Of a stretch of DNA of 64,000 nt, positions 19,865 through 28,797 are shown one piece after another (positions within the stretch are counted from its first letter, which is position 1; every line of letters begins with the position of its first letter). The stretch covers positions 62,001 to 126,000 of the forward strand of contig NZ_JADJDO010000009.1 of NCBI RefSeq assembly GCF_016702655.1, read 5' to 3'. This DNA comes from Ideonella sp. Lineage in GTDB: Bacteria; Pseudomonadota; Gammaproteobacteria; Burkholderiales; Burkholderiaceae_C. Position numbers and translations under genes: made by a program. Under the pieces are notes generated by a model. The model saw nothing but the letters and a program-made list of their open reading frames with translations, was not told where the DNA came from and did not search any database.

Positions 19865-21097
19865 ATGTACAGCTCTGCGCAGACGCCCGCGCGGCGCCTG
19901 ATCGCCCATCTCGACATGGACGCGTTCTATGCGTCGGTCGAGCTGTTGCGCTACCCCGACCTGCGCGGCCAGGCGGTCGTGATCGGCGGCGGGCGCGACC
20001 ATGCGCCGCAGGTGCTGGCCGACGGCACGCGCCGCTACGCGCGGCTGCGCCACTACGTCGGCCGCGGTGTGATCACGACCGCAACCTACGCCGCGCGCGC
20101 CTTCGCCGTCAATTCCGGCCTCGGGCTGATGAAGGCGGCAGCGCTCGCGCCCGACGCGGTGCTGCTGCCGGTCGACTTCGACGAGTACCGCAAGTATTCG
20201 CGCCTGTTCAAGGCCGCGGTGCGCCGGGTCGCGCCGGTCGTCGAGGACCGCGGCATCGACGAGATCTACATCGACCTCTCTGCCCTGCCCGGCGTGCACG
20301 ACGACGGCGGCCTTGCGATCGGCCGCGCGTTGAAGGAGGCCGTGCTGGCGGCGACCGGTCTCACCTGCTCGGTCGGGATCACGCCGAACAAGCTGCTGTC
20401 CAAGATGTGCTCCGAGTTCGACAAGCCCGACGGCCTGACGCTGCTCACCGCGGACGAGATCCCGGCGCGCATCTGGCCCTTGCCGGCGCGCAAGATCAAC
20501 GGCATCGGCCCCAAGGCGTCGGATCGGCTCGCGGCAATGGGCATCGCGACCATCGGCGACCTGGCCGCGGCGAGCCCGCAACGCCTGCTCGATGATTTCG
20601 GCAAGAGCTATGGCGCCTGGCTGCACGAGGCAGCGCATGGGCGCGACGAACGCCCGGTCGTGACCGAGAGCGAACCCAAGAGCATCAGCCGCGAGACGAC
20701 CTTCGACCGCGACCTGCACGCAGTGCGCGACAAGGCCCGGCTGACCGGCCTTCTCGACGGCCTCTGCGTCGAGCTCGCCGGCGACCTGGCTCGCAAGGGC
20801 TACGCGGGCAGGACGATCGGCATCAAGTTGCGCTTCGACGACTTTCGCATCGTCACGCGCGACCTCACGTTGCCGGCACACACGATGGACGCGCGCAGCA
20901 TCCGCCGCGCCGCCGGCGAGTGCCTGAAGCGCGTCGACCTGACGCGCCGCCTGCGCCTGCTCGGCGTGCGCGCCGGCGCGCTCGCCAGGCTTGCCGACCT
21001 GGTGGCGCCGGCCACAGTGGCCGAACCGCCCGTCGCTGCCGAGCCGGCGCCGCCGGGCTACGCGGGCCTGCCGCTGTTCGACACGCCCCGGCCGTGA
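19865..21097 (+). CDS. dinB: DNA polymerase IV (Y-family)
   Basis: 410 residues from ATG 19865. Translesion polymerase. The palm motif HLDMDAFYASVE carries the first catalytic Asp, and DRGIDEIYIDLS the Asp-Glu pair. A 25-residue insertion follows VVIGGG, as in some betaproteobacterial DinB proteins. HhH region INGIGPKASDRLAAMGI; little-finger domain from about 240. The C-terminal GLPLFDTP resembles the QLxLF beta-clamp-binding motif. It is divergent from the fused ORF at 19406-19798. Confidence 0.93.
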   Translation: MYSSAQTPARRLIAHLDMDAFYASVELLRYPDLRGQAVVIGGGRDHAPQVLADGTRRYARLRHYVGRGVITTATYAARAFAVNSGLGLMKAAALAPDAVLLPVDFDEYRKYSRLFKAAVRRVAPVVEDRGIDEIYIDLSALPGVHDDGGLAIGRALKEAVLAATGLTCSVGITPNKLLSKMCSEFDKPDGLTLLTADEIPARIWPLPARKINGIGPKASDRLAAMGIATIGDLAAASPQRLLDDFGKSYGAWLHEAAHGRDERPVVTESEPKSISRETTFDRDLHAVRDKARLTGLLDGLCVELAGDLARKGYAGRTIGIKLRFDDFRIVTRDLTLPAHTMDARSIRRAAGECLKRVDLTRRLRLLGVRAGALARLADLVAPATVAEPPVAAEPAPPGYAGLPLFDTPRP

Positions 21098-21135
21098 CGG
21101 CCCGCCCGTCGCGGACGCGGTCTAGAAAGCGGCGT

Positions 21136-21924
21136 TCAAGCCGCCTCCGACGATGGCCCGAGCGTCAGCACCTTGGCCGTCGCTGCAGACTGGGGCGGCG
21201 CAGCTGCAACCGGGGCCGCCGGCGCAAGCTGCACCACGGGGGGCGTTACGTGGATCGTTGCGGGGGCCAGAACCTCGCTCGCCCCCTGCACGGAGGCTGC
21301 GACCGTGCGCGCGTTCTGCGTGAGCTCCATGTTCTCGTGAAGCTCGGCAATCTCGCGCATCAGCAGATAGTCCATGCCACGAATGCACCCCCGTTCGCGC
21401 AGGACCTTGTCGCGATAGGCGAGTGCAGCGGCGTCGCGCATCGCGAAGTAGGCCTTGTACAGCCAGGGGTGCTGTTCATCGAGAGCGCCGACGAGCAGGC
21501 CGAGCTTGGCGTGAGCCGACTCGGTCGGCACGAGGCGAAAGCCCGTCCAGATGCCGGCGCCAAACGCGACGAAGGCTGCACCGAAGCAGGCTCCTGCTGC
21601 CGCCGCCAGCGGCGAGAGACCCACGGCCCTGGCAGGGTCCATGAAGTCGGCATAGGCGAAGCCGGCGCCCGTTGTGGCCAGTATTGCCGCGGCAGCGAAG
21701 GAGAACCTGAAGACGTCGGTTCGCTTGCGCCGTGGCGCCTTCGCGAACTCCTGGGCCAGCGCGCTCAACTCCTTGTCGGGCAGACCCGCGAGTTCGCGCG
21801 AAGCCACCAGTTCGGGCAAGGATTCGATGTGCTCCGTCCAACGGGCAAACGCGACCCTCGGCGTCGGTGTATCCCGCGAGGGTCTGTAGCGCTCGCGAGC
21901 ATGCGCGATGCCTTCTTCGAGCAT
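21136..21924 (-). CDS. hypothetical protein with two membrane helices
   Basis: 262 residues from ATG 21924. The alternative ATG six bases upstream (21930) is too close to the GAAAGG site; an extension to 22002 is possible. Residues 75-135 contain two hydrophobic helices (FAAAAILATTGAGFAYADF; ACFGAAFVAFGAGIWTGF). The C-terminal 100 residues are helical, ending in an Ala/Pro-rich tail. Family not recognised. Convergent with dinB (38 bp apart). Confidence 0.65.
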   Translation of the reverse strand: MLEEGIAHARERYRPSRDTPTPRVAFARWTEHIESLPELVASRELAGLPDKELSALAQEFAKAPRRKRTDVFRFSFAAAAILATTGAGFAYADFMDPARAVGLSPLAAAAGACFGAAFVAFGAGIWTGFRLVPTESAHAKLGLLVGALDEQHPWLYKAYFAMRDAAALAYRDKVLRERGCIRGMDYLLMREIAELHENMELTQNARTVAASVQGASEVLAPATIHVTPPVVQLAPAAPVAAAPPQSAATAKVLTLGPSSEAA

Positions 21925-22235
21925 GGGCATACCTTTCAAAGTCGGGCCACGCGGTGGCGGACGCGCGTGCCAAGCCGCATTCGTCCTCGATCCGGCGTCC
22001 AACAGACCTGGCGTCGGGCTGGATGCAGTCTAGTGCGCCATCAAAGCCCGCTGCAACCTGTCAGATAAGGGGGTTGTGCGACGAAACTGGCAGCTTTGCA
22101 CAGTACGTCGGGAGGGCGACACGATCTCCGCCTCGGCAGCCCTGCACGCGCGGCTTGCGACAATGGCTGCATGAGCCCCCGCGCGGCCGCTGCGAAGGGG
22201 GCTGGCACCGCGGCGCGAACCACGGAGGCTTCCCA

Positions 22236-23153
22236 ATGAGCACGACGCCCGACCTTCGCCTGCCCTCGATCGACGGCCTGCGCGCCTTTGATGCTGCGGC
22301 GCGCCTGGGCAGCTTCGAGCGCGCCGCCGACGAGCTGGCCATCACCGCGAGCGCGGTCGGCAAGCGCATCGCGACGCTCGAGGACCTGCTCGGCGTGACG
22401 CTGTTCGCGCGCGCTGCGAAGCCGCTCGCGCTGACGGCCGCCGGCAAGGAGTACCTGGAGCAGGTGCGCGCCGCGCTCGGCCTGCTCGCGGCGATGCCGC
22501 AGCACCGGCGCGCAGCGCAGCGCAGCGAGCGGCTGCGCGTGTCGTCGCCGCCGACCTTCGCGCGCCAGATCCTCGTGCCGCGGCTCGAGGCCTACACGCG
22601 CGCGCAGCCGCAGGTCGAGCTCGAGGTCGTGCTCTCCATCCCCTATCTCGGCGCCGCGGCCGCCGAGGCCGACATCGAGATCCGCTTCGGCGACCCGGCG
22701 ACGCCAGGCGCGCTGCAGTTGCTGCACGATGAGGTGCTGCCGGTGGCCGCGCCGTCGCTGCTCGCGCGCCTGCCCGCGATCGACACGCCCGACGACCTGT
22801 GCCACGCGACGCTGCTGCGCACGCCGCTCGAGCCCTGGGCGCCGTGGTTGCGCGCTGCGGGCCTGGCCTGGCCCGAGCCGGCAAGCGGGCCGAAGTTGCT
22901 CGACCTCGGCCTGCTGCTCGAGGCCGCGGTCTCGGGCCAGGGCGTCGCACTCGCGCGGCCCAGCCTGGCTCAGGCCTGGCTGGCCAGCGGCGCGCTCATC
23001 CCGCTGTTTGCGATCCGTGCCGTGCCGCCCAACCAGTACCTGCTGCTGGCAAACTCGGCGGGCAGCGCCGCGGCAGGCTTCGGGGCCTGGCTGCAACGCG
23101 AATGCGCGGCCATCGAAGCGGCCCAGGCGGAACGAGATTCCGCCGCCGGCTGA
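22236..23153 (+). CDS. LysR-family regulator (GcvA-like)
   Basis: 305 residues from ATG 22236, with CACGGAGG nine bases upstream. The N-terminal HTH reads SIDGLRAFDAAARLGSFERA then DELAITASAVGKRIATLE, the GcvA-type arrangement. The effector domain runs from about 95 (RLRVSSPPTFARQILVP). It precedes the alpha-hydroxy-acid dehydrogenase/oxidoreductase pair on the same strand by 90 bp, so it may control them (inference). Confidence 0.92.
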   Translation: MSTTPDLRLPSIDGLRAFDAAARLGSFERAADELAITASAVGKRIATLEDLLGVTLFARAAKPLALTAAGKEYLEQVRAALGLLAAMPQHRRAAQRSERLRVSSPPTFARQILVPRLEAYTRAQPQVELEVVLSIPYLGAAAAEADIEIRFGDPATPGALQLLHDEVLPVAAPSLLARLPAIDTPDDLCHATLLRTPLEPWAPWLRAAGLAWPEPASGPKLLDLGLLLEAAVSGQGVALARPSLAQAWLASGALIPLFAIRAVPPNQYLLLANSAGSAAAGFGAWLQRECAAIEAAQAERDSAAG

Positions 23154-23242
23154 CAAAGATTCCGCCCGCATCGGCGCCGGCCTGCCTAAGATCGCAGCGC
23201 ATCAAAATTTCGCCACCTACAACACCCGCCGGAGACTAGCCC

Positions 23243-24412
23243 ATGCCCGTCATCACCAACATCGAGGATCTGCGCGTGCTCGCCGAGAGGCGCGTGCCGC
23301 GCATGTTCTACGACTACGCCGACTCGGGCTCGTGGACGGAGGGCACCTACCGCGCCAACGAGAGCGACTTCGCCAAGATCCTGCTGCGCCAGCGCGTCGC
23401 GGTGAACATGGAGAACCGCAGCACCGCGACGACGATGGTCGGCCAGGCGGTGAAGATGCCGGTCGCGATCGCGCCGGTGGGCCTGACCGGCATGCAGCAT
23501 GCCGACGGCGAGATCCACGCCGCGCGCGCGGCCGAGAAGTTCGGCATCCCGTTCACGCTGTCGACGATGAGCATCTGCTCGATCGAGGACATCGCCGAGC
23601 ACACCAAGGCGCCGTTCTGGTTCCAGCTCTACATGATGCGCGACCGCGACGCGATGGCGCGCATGATCGAGCGCTGCAAGGCAGCCAAGTGCAGCGCGCT
23701 CGTGCTCACGCTCGACCTGCAGGTGATCGGCCAGCGCCACAAGGACTTGAAGAACGGCCTCACCGCGCCGCCGCGGCCGACGCTCGCGAACATCGTCAAC
23801 CTGATGACCAAGCCGCGCTGGTGCCTGGGCATGGCGGGCACGCGGCGCCACACCTTCCGCAACCTCGTCGGCCATGTCAAGGGGGTGAGCGACATGAGCA
23901 GCCTCGCCGCCTGGACCAACGAGCAGTTCGACCCGCGGCTTTCATGGGCGGATGTCGAGTGGGTCAAGCAGCAGTGGGGCGGCAAGCTGATCCTGAAGGG
24001 CATCATGGACGTCGAGGACGCGCGCCTTGCCGCGGCGAGCGGCGCCGATGCGATCGTCGTCAGCAACCACGGCGGGCGCCAGCTCGACGGCGCGCCGTCC
24101 TCCATCGCCGCGCTGCCGGCGATCGCTGCCGAGGTCGGCTCGAAGATGGAGGTCTGGATGGACGGCGGCATCCGCAGCGGCCAGGACGTGCTCAAGGCCT
24201 GGGCGCTCGGCGCGCGCGGCACGATGATCGGGCGCGCCTTCGTCTACGGCCTCGGGGCGATGGGCGAGGCCGGCGTCACCAAGGCGCTGCAGATCATCCA
24301 CAAGGAGCTCGACGTGACGATGGCCTTCTGCGGCCATACCGACATTCGCAACGTCGACCGCGCCATCCTGCTGCCGGGGACGATCCCGGGTCGAGAGACC
24401 GAGAGGCCATGA
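23243..24412 (+). CDS. lldD: FMN-dependent alpha-hydroxy-acid dehydrogenase (L-lactate dehydrogenase type)
   Basis: 389 residues. FMN-dependent oxidation of L-lactate or another 2-hydroxy acid to the keto acid, with electrons going to the respiratory chain or oxygen. Motifs: PRMFYDYADSGSWTE, MPVAIAPVGLTGM, LYMMRDRDAM, and the active-site segment IVVSNHGGRQLDGAPSS with catalytic His and substrate Arg, then WMDGGIRSGQDVLKA and GRAFVYGLGA. Its stop overlaps the next start (ATGA), indicating coupled expression. The substrate could be glycolate or mandelate instead of lactate. Confidence 0.9.
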   Translation: MPVITNIEDLRVLAERRVPRMFYDYADSGSWTEGTYRANESDFAKILLRQRVAVNMENRSTATTMVGQAVKMPVAIAPVGLTGMQHADGEIHAARAAEKFGIPFTLSTMSICSIEDIAEHTKAPFWFQLYMMRDRDAMARMIERCKAAKCSALVLTLDLQVIGQRHKDLKNGLTAPPRPTLANIVNLMTKPRWCLGMAGTRRHTFRNLVGHVKGVSDMSSLAAWTNEQFDPRLSWADVEWVKQQWGGKLILKGIMDVEDARLAAASGADAIVVSNHGGRQLDGAPSSIAALPAIAAEVGSKMEVWMDGGIRSGQDVLKAWALGARGTMIGRAFVYGLGAMGEAGVTKALQIIHKELDVTMAFCGHTDIRNVDRAILLPGTIPGRETERP

Positions 24413-26022
24413 TGCCCAGCGACGACAAGTTCGACGCAATCGTCATCGGCGCCGGCATCGCCGGCCTGGGCGTCGCTGCGCTGCTCGCGAAAGATCACGG
24501 CCAGCGCGTGCTGGTGCTCGAACGCGCGCCCTTCGTCGGCGGGCGCGCCCTGTCTTACGTCGGCCGCGGCGACAAGGTCACTGCCGACGGGCTGGTGATG
24601 GACGCGCGGGAGTTCACCAAGTCGCTCGCGCATGTGCACTGCCTGCTCGCCAAGTGCGAGCCTTCGATCGACGAGATATTCGCGCGCGGCCTGCTCGACG
24701 GACGCACCTTCGAGGCCGGCGGCCACGGCCTGTTCTGGGGCAACAAGAGCCGCTGCGACGCGCTGATGCGCCACCTCGGCGTGGGCTGGAACCTGCCCTT
24801 GAACCGTGGCCTCGGATTCGTCAAATGGCATGGCGAGGGCATGCCCACCGAACAGTACCAGGTCGAAAAAGGCAAGCCCTATCCGTGGATGAGCGCCGAG
24901 GGCTATGCCTCGACGCTCGAGCACCTGGGCGAGATGGCGCGCACGAGCTTTGCCGAGATGGCGCGCCTGATGAACACGCCGCTGCAGGCCTGGCTCACCC
25001 AGCGCGGCATGCACCCCGAGGCCTACGAGTACATCAAGGTGCTGGCCGCGTCGCAGACGGCGCAGGCCGAGCCGGCGATGACGCCCACCGGCGACTTCCT
25101 CGGCTACATGGCGATCGCGCCCGCAATCCGCATGAACCTCGTCAGCGGTTCGGTGGCGACGGCCGACGAGCCGGGGACGATCGCGATCGCGCTGCTGTTC
25201 GAGAAGGTCCTGCAGCATCACGGCGGCGAGGTGCGGCGCGCCACGCCGGTGCGCGAGGTGCTGATCGAAGACGGCCGCGCAACCGGCGTGCGCATCCGCG
25301 AGAAGGGCGCCGACGGTGCCGCCACCGAACGCGTTCTGCGCGCCGACGCCGTCGTCTGCACCGTGCCGCCCAAGTACATCTTCGACCACCTGCTGCCGCG
25401 CGAGCACTTCCCTGCGGAGCATGTCGAGCTGCTGACGAAGAAGTTCTGGGGCGCAGGGCTGCTCACCGGCTGGTACGGCATGAGCGCGCCGCAGTTCCCC
25501 GACGTCGGCATCGCCGAGGGCAGCTTCGTCTACATGCCCGGCATCACGCGCCCCGACGAGGGCTTCATCGGCGTCGTCGACATGATCATGGCCGACATGA
25601 ACGCCTGGGGCGACGGCAGCGCGCGGCGCGCACCGCCCGGCAAGCACGAGTACTATTTTTCGACCGCGCTCACCGACCGCGAGATGCGCGACCCGGCCCG
25701 CGTCGCGCGCGTGATCGAGCTCTGCGAAGGCTGGGCGCGCCGCACATTCCCGAACTGGGAGCGCTGCCAGGAGTTCTGCATCTGGACCCCCGGCCCCGAG
25801 GCCTACGGCACCTGGCGCCCGGTGGGCACCGAGCGGCCCGACGTGGTCTCACCCCACGTCGAGCGCCTGTACTTCGCCGGCGACCAGTACGGCAAGCGCC
25901 TCTGGGGCGGCGGCATCGACGGCGCGTCGCTCTCGGCCGTGCTGTGCGTCGATGCGATGACGGGCGGGAACGCGGAGGAGGGAATCTTGCCGCCCTGGCA
26001 CCGGGGACTGCCGAAGGCCTGA
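24409..26022 (+). CDS. FAD-dependent oxidoreductase (phytoene-desaturase/amine-oxidase-like)
   Basis: 537 residues from ATG 24409, overlapping the lldD stop by four bases. Rossmann FAD motif IVIGAGIAGLGVAALLA with the acidic residue in VLVLERAPFVGGRA. A C-terminal FAD site is seen in LYFAGDQYGKRLWGGGIDGA. The middle contains VVCTVPPKYIFDHLLP, typical of the flavin amine oxidase/phytoene desaturase fold. Substrate unknown. Coupling to the hydroxy-acid dehydrogenase suggests a shared catabolic pathway (inference). Confidence 0.87.
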   Translation: MMPSDDKFDAIVIGAGIAGLGVAALLAKDHGQRVLVLERAPFVGGRALSYVGRGDKVTADGLVMDAREFTKSLAHVHCLLAKCEPSIDEIFARGLLDGRTFEAGGHGLFWGNKSRCDALMRHLGVGWNLPLNRGLGFVKWHGEGMPTEQYQVEKGKPYPWMSAEGYASTLEHLGEMARTSFAEMARLMNTPLQAWLTQRGMHPEAYEYIKVLAASQTAQAEPAMTPTGDFLGYMAIAPAIRMNLVSGSVATADEPGTIAIALLFEKVLQHHGGEVRRATPVREVLIEDGRATGVRIREKGADGAATERVLRADAVVCTVPPKYIFDHLLPREHFPAEHVELLTKKFWGAGLLTGWYGMSAPQFPDVGIAEGSFVYMPGITRPDEGFIGVVDMIMADMNAWGDGSARRAPPGKHEYYFSTALTDREMRDPARVARVIELCEGWARRTFPNWERCQEFCIWTPGPEAYGTWRPVGTERPDVVSPHVERLYFAGDQYGKRLWGGGIDGASLSAVLCVDAMTGGNAEEGILPPWHRGLPKA

Positions 26023-26154
26023 CGCTCGCGATTTCGCCGTGCTCAACATGCCGCTGCGGGCACCGGGCAATCATGCGGCGCTCAATGTCGTTGCGCTGCC
26101 TTAGTGCATTGTCAAGGCAACCACGCTCGGCTGGAGCCAAGAATTCGGAAGTTC

Positions 26155-26586
26155 TCAAATGTACGGAGTCATGAACGGAATATGAATGAAGAACAGCCAG
26201 AATTCCGCATACAAAAGAGTCCCGATGATCTTCCTGGATTCAAAGTCTTCTATGTCTCGATTGAAATACGAGAAGAGAGAAACGTTTGCGACCACTGAAA
26301 CTGGAGTCATGACAATTCTCATCCACCCATAAGTCGCGGGAAGCAGTCGAACATCAAATGGATAGTTCGCACCGATCATGTCGGCGAGCGCAAGAATGAG
26401 GAGGGATGACAACAGGTACGTCGAAATGGAATCCCGAGCTGCCCTTGATGGCGCCAAGTAGATGCCAGCTTTTACGAGTCGAGGCGCTACTATTCGATAG
26501 AACACGAACGTCGTTACTGCCAAGTGGACAATGAGAATTGAGTAAGAATATGGCCATGCCACCTTCATCGCTTCGACTTTGCTCAT
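26155..26586 (-). CDS. AT-rich hypothetical membrane protein
   Basis: 143 residues with four predicted hydrophobic segments (YSILIVHLAVTTFVFYRIV, LLSSLLILALADMIGA, IVMTPVSVVANVSLF, IIGTLLYAEFWLFFIHIPF). Base composition is far lower in GC than its surroundings, with many A/T third positions, so it is probably a recent acquisition. It abuts a truncated GNAT gene. No family recognised. Confidence 0.6.
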   Translation of the reverse strand: MSKVEAMKVAWPYSYSILIVHLAVTTFVFYRIVAPRLVKAGIYLAPSRAARDSISTYLLSSLLILALADMIGANYPFDVRLLPATYGWMRIVMTPVSVVANVSLFSYFNRDIEDFESRKIIGTLLYAEFWLFFIHIPFMTPYI

Positions 26587-26631
26587 GTTGCAATTCCCCT
26601 TTTGCGGTATCCCGACGAAGCAATCGATCTC

Positions 26632-27005
26632 TGGAGCGCTCGTTGCCGGGCATGATCAGGCAGACGAGGCGCGACAGGCCGAGCGTAGCGCGTGCGTGCT
26701 CGACGATGCCGAGCGAGGCCTCGGTGGCCAGGCCTTCGCCCCAGCGCGTCTTGTCGATCAGGAAGGCAAGCTCCACTTCGAGCCGGCCCTCGATGGTCCA
26801 AGACAGCAGCCCGCAGCGGCCCAGGAAGGCGCCCGACGCCTTCTCGACCGTCGCCCACAGCCCGAGCTCGGGGTGCCGGGGGTGGCCGTTGAGGAACCAC
26901 TCCAGTTCCTCCCGGGGTTCGTCGAGCGTGCGCGTGCCGTCCGGGAAGTACCGGCGCACCTCGGGATCGCGATACAGCGCATGGAGCGCCGGCAGGCCGC
27001 CGGGA
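26632..27005 (-). pseudogene. GNAT acetyltransferase remnant truncated at both ends
   Basis: The readable segment runs from LHALYRDPEVRRYFPDGTR through ELEWFLNGHPRHPELGLWATV, GRLEVELAFLIDKTRWGEGL and LIMPGNERS. This is the body of a GNAT domain including the acetyl-CoA loop (RWGEGLATEAS). About 20 N-terminal residues are missing where vapC ends, and homology stops after NERS where the AT-rich ORF begins. The open frame continues to 26354 in unrelated sequence. Confidence 0.7.
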
Positions 27006-27008
27006 CGT

Positions 27009-27410
27009 CTAGGCCTCGCAATTCACAACGCGCAGCCCCAAGTGCTTCTCGAAGGCGTCGAAGTCACGGTCGCTGTGTAGCAGCCGCAGGCCATTCGTGA
27101 CGCATCGAGTCGCAATGAGCACGTCGATCGTTCCGCGCACAGTCACACCAAGCGCACGAAGTCGACGGTAGTTTCGAGCAGCATCTATCGCGAGATCGCT
27201 GCCTCCGACATTCACTTGCTCAAGTTGACCAAGAAGCCTCTTGGCGTCGTTGAAGCCTTTGTCTTCTTTGAAGCCTTGCAAGACCTCTGCAAGTATCAGG
27301 TCACCTACAACCAAGCCTTCAACGCCAAGGTTTCGGTCGAGCCACTCGGCCTGCAGCGTAGGCTTGTTGCGAAAGAAGTCGATCCACACGCTCGAGTCAA
27401 CAAGAATCAC
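27009..27410 (-). CDS. vapC: VapC-type PIN-domain toxin
   Basis: 133 residues if translation starts at GTG 27410, which overlaps the antitoxin stop (GTGA). PIN-domain acidic residues are visible: ILVDSSVWIDFF (first Asp), DLILAEVLQGF (Glu) and GTIDVLIATRC, then HSDRDFDAF (late Asp residues). VapC toxins are RNases cutting tRNA or rRNA. The pair sits between a GNAT remnant and a metallopeptidase gene, and its base composition is lower in GC than the neighbours, consistent with mobile acquisition. Confidence 0.92.
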   Translation of the reverse strand: MILVDSSVWIDFFRNKPTLQAEWLDRNLGVEGLVVGDLILAEVLQGFKEDKGFNDAKRLLGQLEQVNVGGSDLAIDAARNYRRLRALGVTVRGTIDVLIATRCVTNGLRLLHSDRDFDAFEKHLGLRVVNCEA

Positions 27411-27601
27411 TTGTCCCGCCTCATCGCGTCCAAGTCGCCAATCCACTCGTACTTCCCGCGCATCTTGCGAAGCTCGGTTTGCTGCTTCAAGCGGAGAAGC
27501 GTCCGCAGCCCTTGTTCAACTGCCTCGCGCTTGGTCTTGAGCCCCGTCGCCTTCAACGTGGCTTCCATGAGCTTGTCGTCAATGACAATGTTGGTACGCA
27601 T
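27407..27601 (-). CDS. vapB: VapB-type antitoxin
   Basis: 64 residues. The whole chain matches the short VapB family: MRTNIVIDDKLMEATLKATG, LKTKREAVEQGLRTLLRLKQ, then GKYEWIGDLDAMR. The N-terminal ribbon-helix-helix binds the operator, and the C-terminus would occupy the VapC active site. Four-base overlap with vapC. Confidence 0.93.
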   Translation of the reverse strand: MRTNIVIDDKLMEATLKATGLKTKREAVEQGLRTLLRLKQQTELRKMRGKYEWIGDLDAMRRDK

Positions 27602-27633
27602 GATATGTATACTCCTTCAGTTCGTACACATCA
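27601..27633. promoter_or_regulatory. candidate VapBC operator (inverted repeat)
   Basis: Arms TGATATGTA (27601-27609) and TACACATCA (27625-27633) are complementary at eight of nine positions, with a 15-bp spacer, directly upstream of the vapB start codon. AT-rich imperfect palindromes at this position are usual for VapB autoregulation. Assigned from position and symmetry only. Confidence 0.55.
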
Positions 27634-27833
27634 TAGCTCTAGCCGGCCATGGCGGCAACAGCAGCGAGGCCTGACCCTTCTACAAAGACTTCCCTGCGAG
27701 TCAAGCAGTAAGCTGCATTTGGTTGTTTCGTCTCTCAATAGCGGCTGTTCGGAATTGCGGGTTGATCGGCCCGGTGACGCCAGGCACACCCTGCGCGCAT
27801 ATGGCCCATCGCGCGCGCGGAGCGCCAACTCCC

Positions 27834-28709
27834 CTACAACTTCCGCGCCTCGAACGTATTGCACTGCTGCAGGCTGCCGCCCTCCAGCCCGCGCCTGAAC
27901 CAAGCCACGCGCTGCGCGCCGCTGCCGTGCGTGAAGCTCTCCGGAACGATTGTGCCCTGTGCCTTGCGCTGCAGCGTGTCGTCGCCGATCTGCGTCGCGG
28001 CGTTGAGCGCTTCCTCGACGTCGCCGGCTTCGAGCACTTGCCGCGCGGCCTGCGCGTGGTGCGCCCAGACGCCGGCGAAGCAGTCGGCCTGCAGTTCCAG
28101 GCGCACGCTCAACGCATTGCGCTGCACCTCGCTCGCGCGGCCGCGCATCGTGTCGACCTTGTCGGTGATGCCGAGCAGGTTCTGCACATGGTGGCCGACC
28201 TCGTGCGCGATCACGTAGGCCTGCGCGAAGTCGCCCGGCGCACCGAGGCGCGTGCGCATCGTCTCGTAGAAATCGAGGTCGATGTACACCTTCTGGTCGC
28301 CTGGGCAGTAGAACGGCCCCATCGCCGACGCGCCCTGGCCGCAGGCGGTGGGCACCGCGCCGCGGAAGAGCACGAGCTTCGGGTCGCGGTAGGTGCCGCC
28401 CGCCTGGGCGAACTGCTCGCGCCAGACGTCTTCGGTGTCGGCGAGCACGGTCGAGACGAAGCGCGCGAGCTTGTCCTCGGGCGGCGGCCTGGCCGCGGGC
28501 GCCTGTTGCTGCTGCACCATCGGCGCGCCGCCGCTGCCGTCGAGCGCGCCGAGGATCGTCAGCGGGTTGATGCCGAAGATCCAGCCCGCGACGAGCGCGA
28601 TCGCGACCGTCCCGAGGCCGATGCCGCGCCCGCCGCCAAGGCCGAATCCGCCGCCGCCAGTGCGTGCGTCCTCGACGTTGTCACTCTCGCGGTTGCCTTC
28701 CCACTTCAT
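27834..28709 (-). CDS. YpfJ-family neutral zinc metallopeptidase
   Basis: 291 residues from ATG 28709 (MKWEGNRESDNVED). One N-terminal transmembrane helix (GTVAIALVAGWIFGI) after a Gly-rich segment. The zinc motif is AYVIAHEVGHHVQNLLG (HExxH), with LELQADCFAGVWAHHA downstream supplying further ligands, and QCNTF near the C-terminus. Membrane-anchored protease of unknown substrate. It follows dcd across a structured repeat. The 190 bp between its end and vapB show no gene. Confidence 0.9.
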   Translation of the reverse strand: MKWEGNRESDNVEDARTGGGGFGLGGGRGIGLGTVAIALVAGWIFGINPLTILGALDGSGGAPMVQQQQAPAARPPPEDKLARFVSTVLADTEDVWREQFAQAGGTYRDPKLVLFRGAVPTACGQGASAMGPFYCPGDQKVYIDLDFYETMRTRLGAPGDFAQAYVIAHEVGHHVQNLLGITDKVDTMRGRASEVQRNALSVRLELQADCFAGVWAHHAQAARQVLEAGDVEEALNAATQIGDDTLQRKAQGTIVPESFTHGSGAQRVAWFRRGLEGGSLQQCNTFEARKL

Positions 28710-28720
28710 GGCCCTGCCTC

Positions 28721-28796
28721 CTCGGGCCGCGCCGGGCCGCCCCAAGCGGCCCGAGATCCCCGGGGGGCGACGCCGAAGGCGTCTTGGGGTCGTCAT
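28721..28796. repeat. two-hairpin intergenic repeat, copy 1
   Basis: Hairpin 1 has 10-bp arms at 28721-28730 and 28746-28755 (CTCGGGCCGC/GCGGCCCGAG) around the loop GCCGGGCCGCCCCAA. Hairpin 2 has arms GACGCC/GGCGTC (28769-28774, 28778-28783). It lies between the dcd stop and the metallopeptidase start. The copy at 32791-32868 has the same loops, but its arms differ by compensating changes. Confidence 0.85.
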
Positions 28797-28797
28797 C

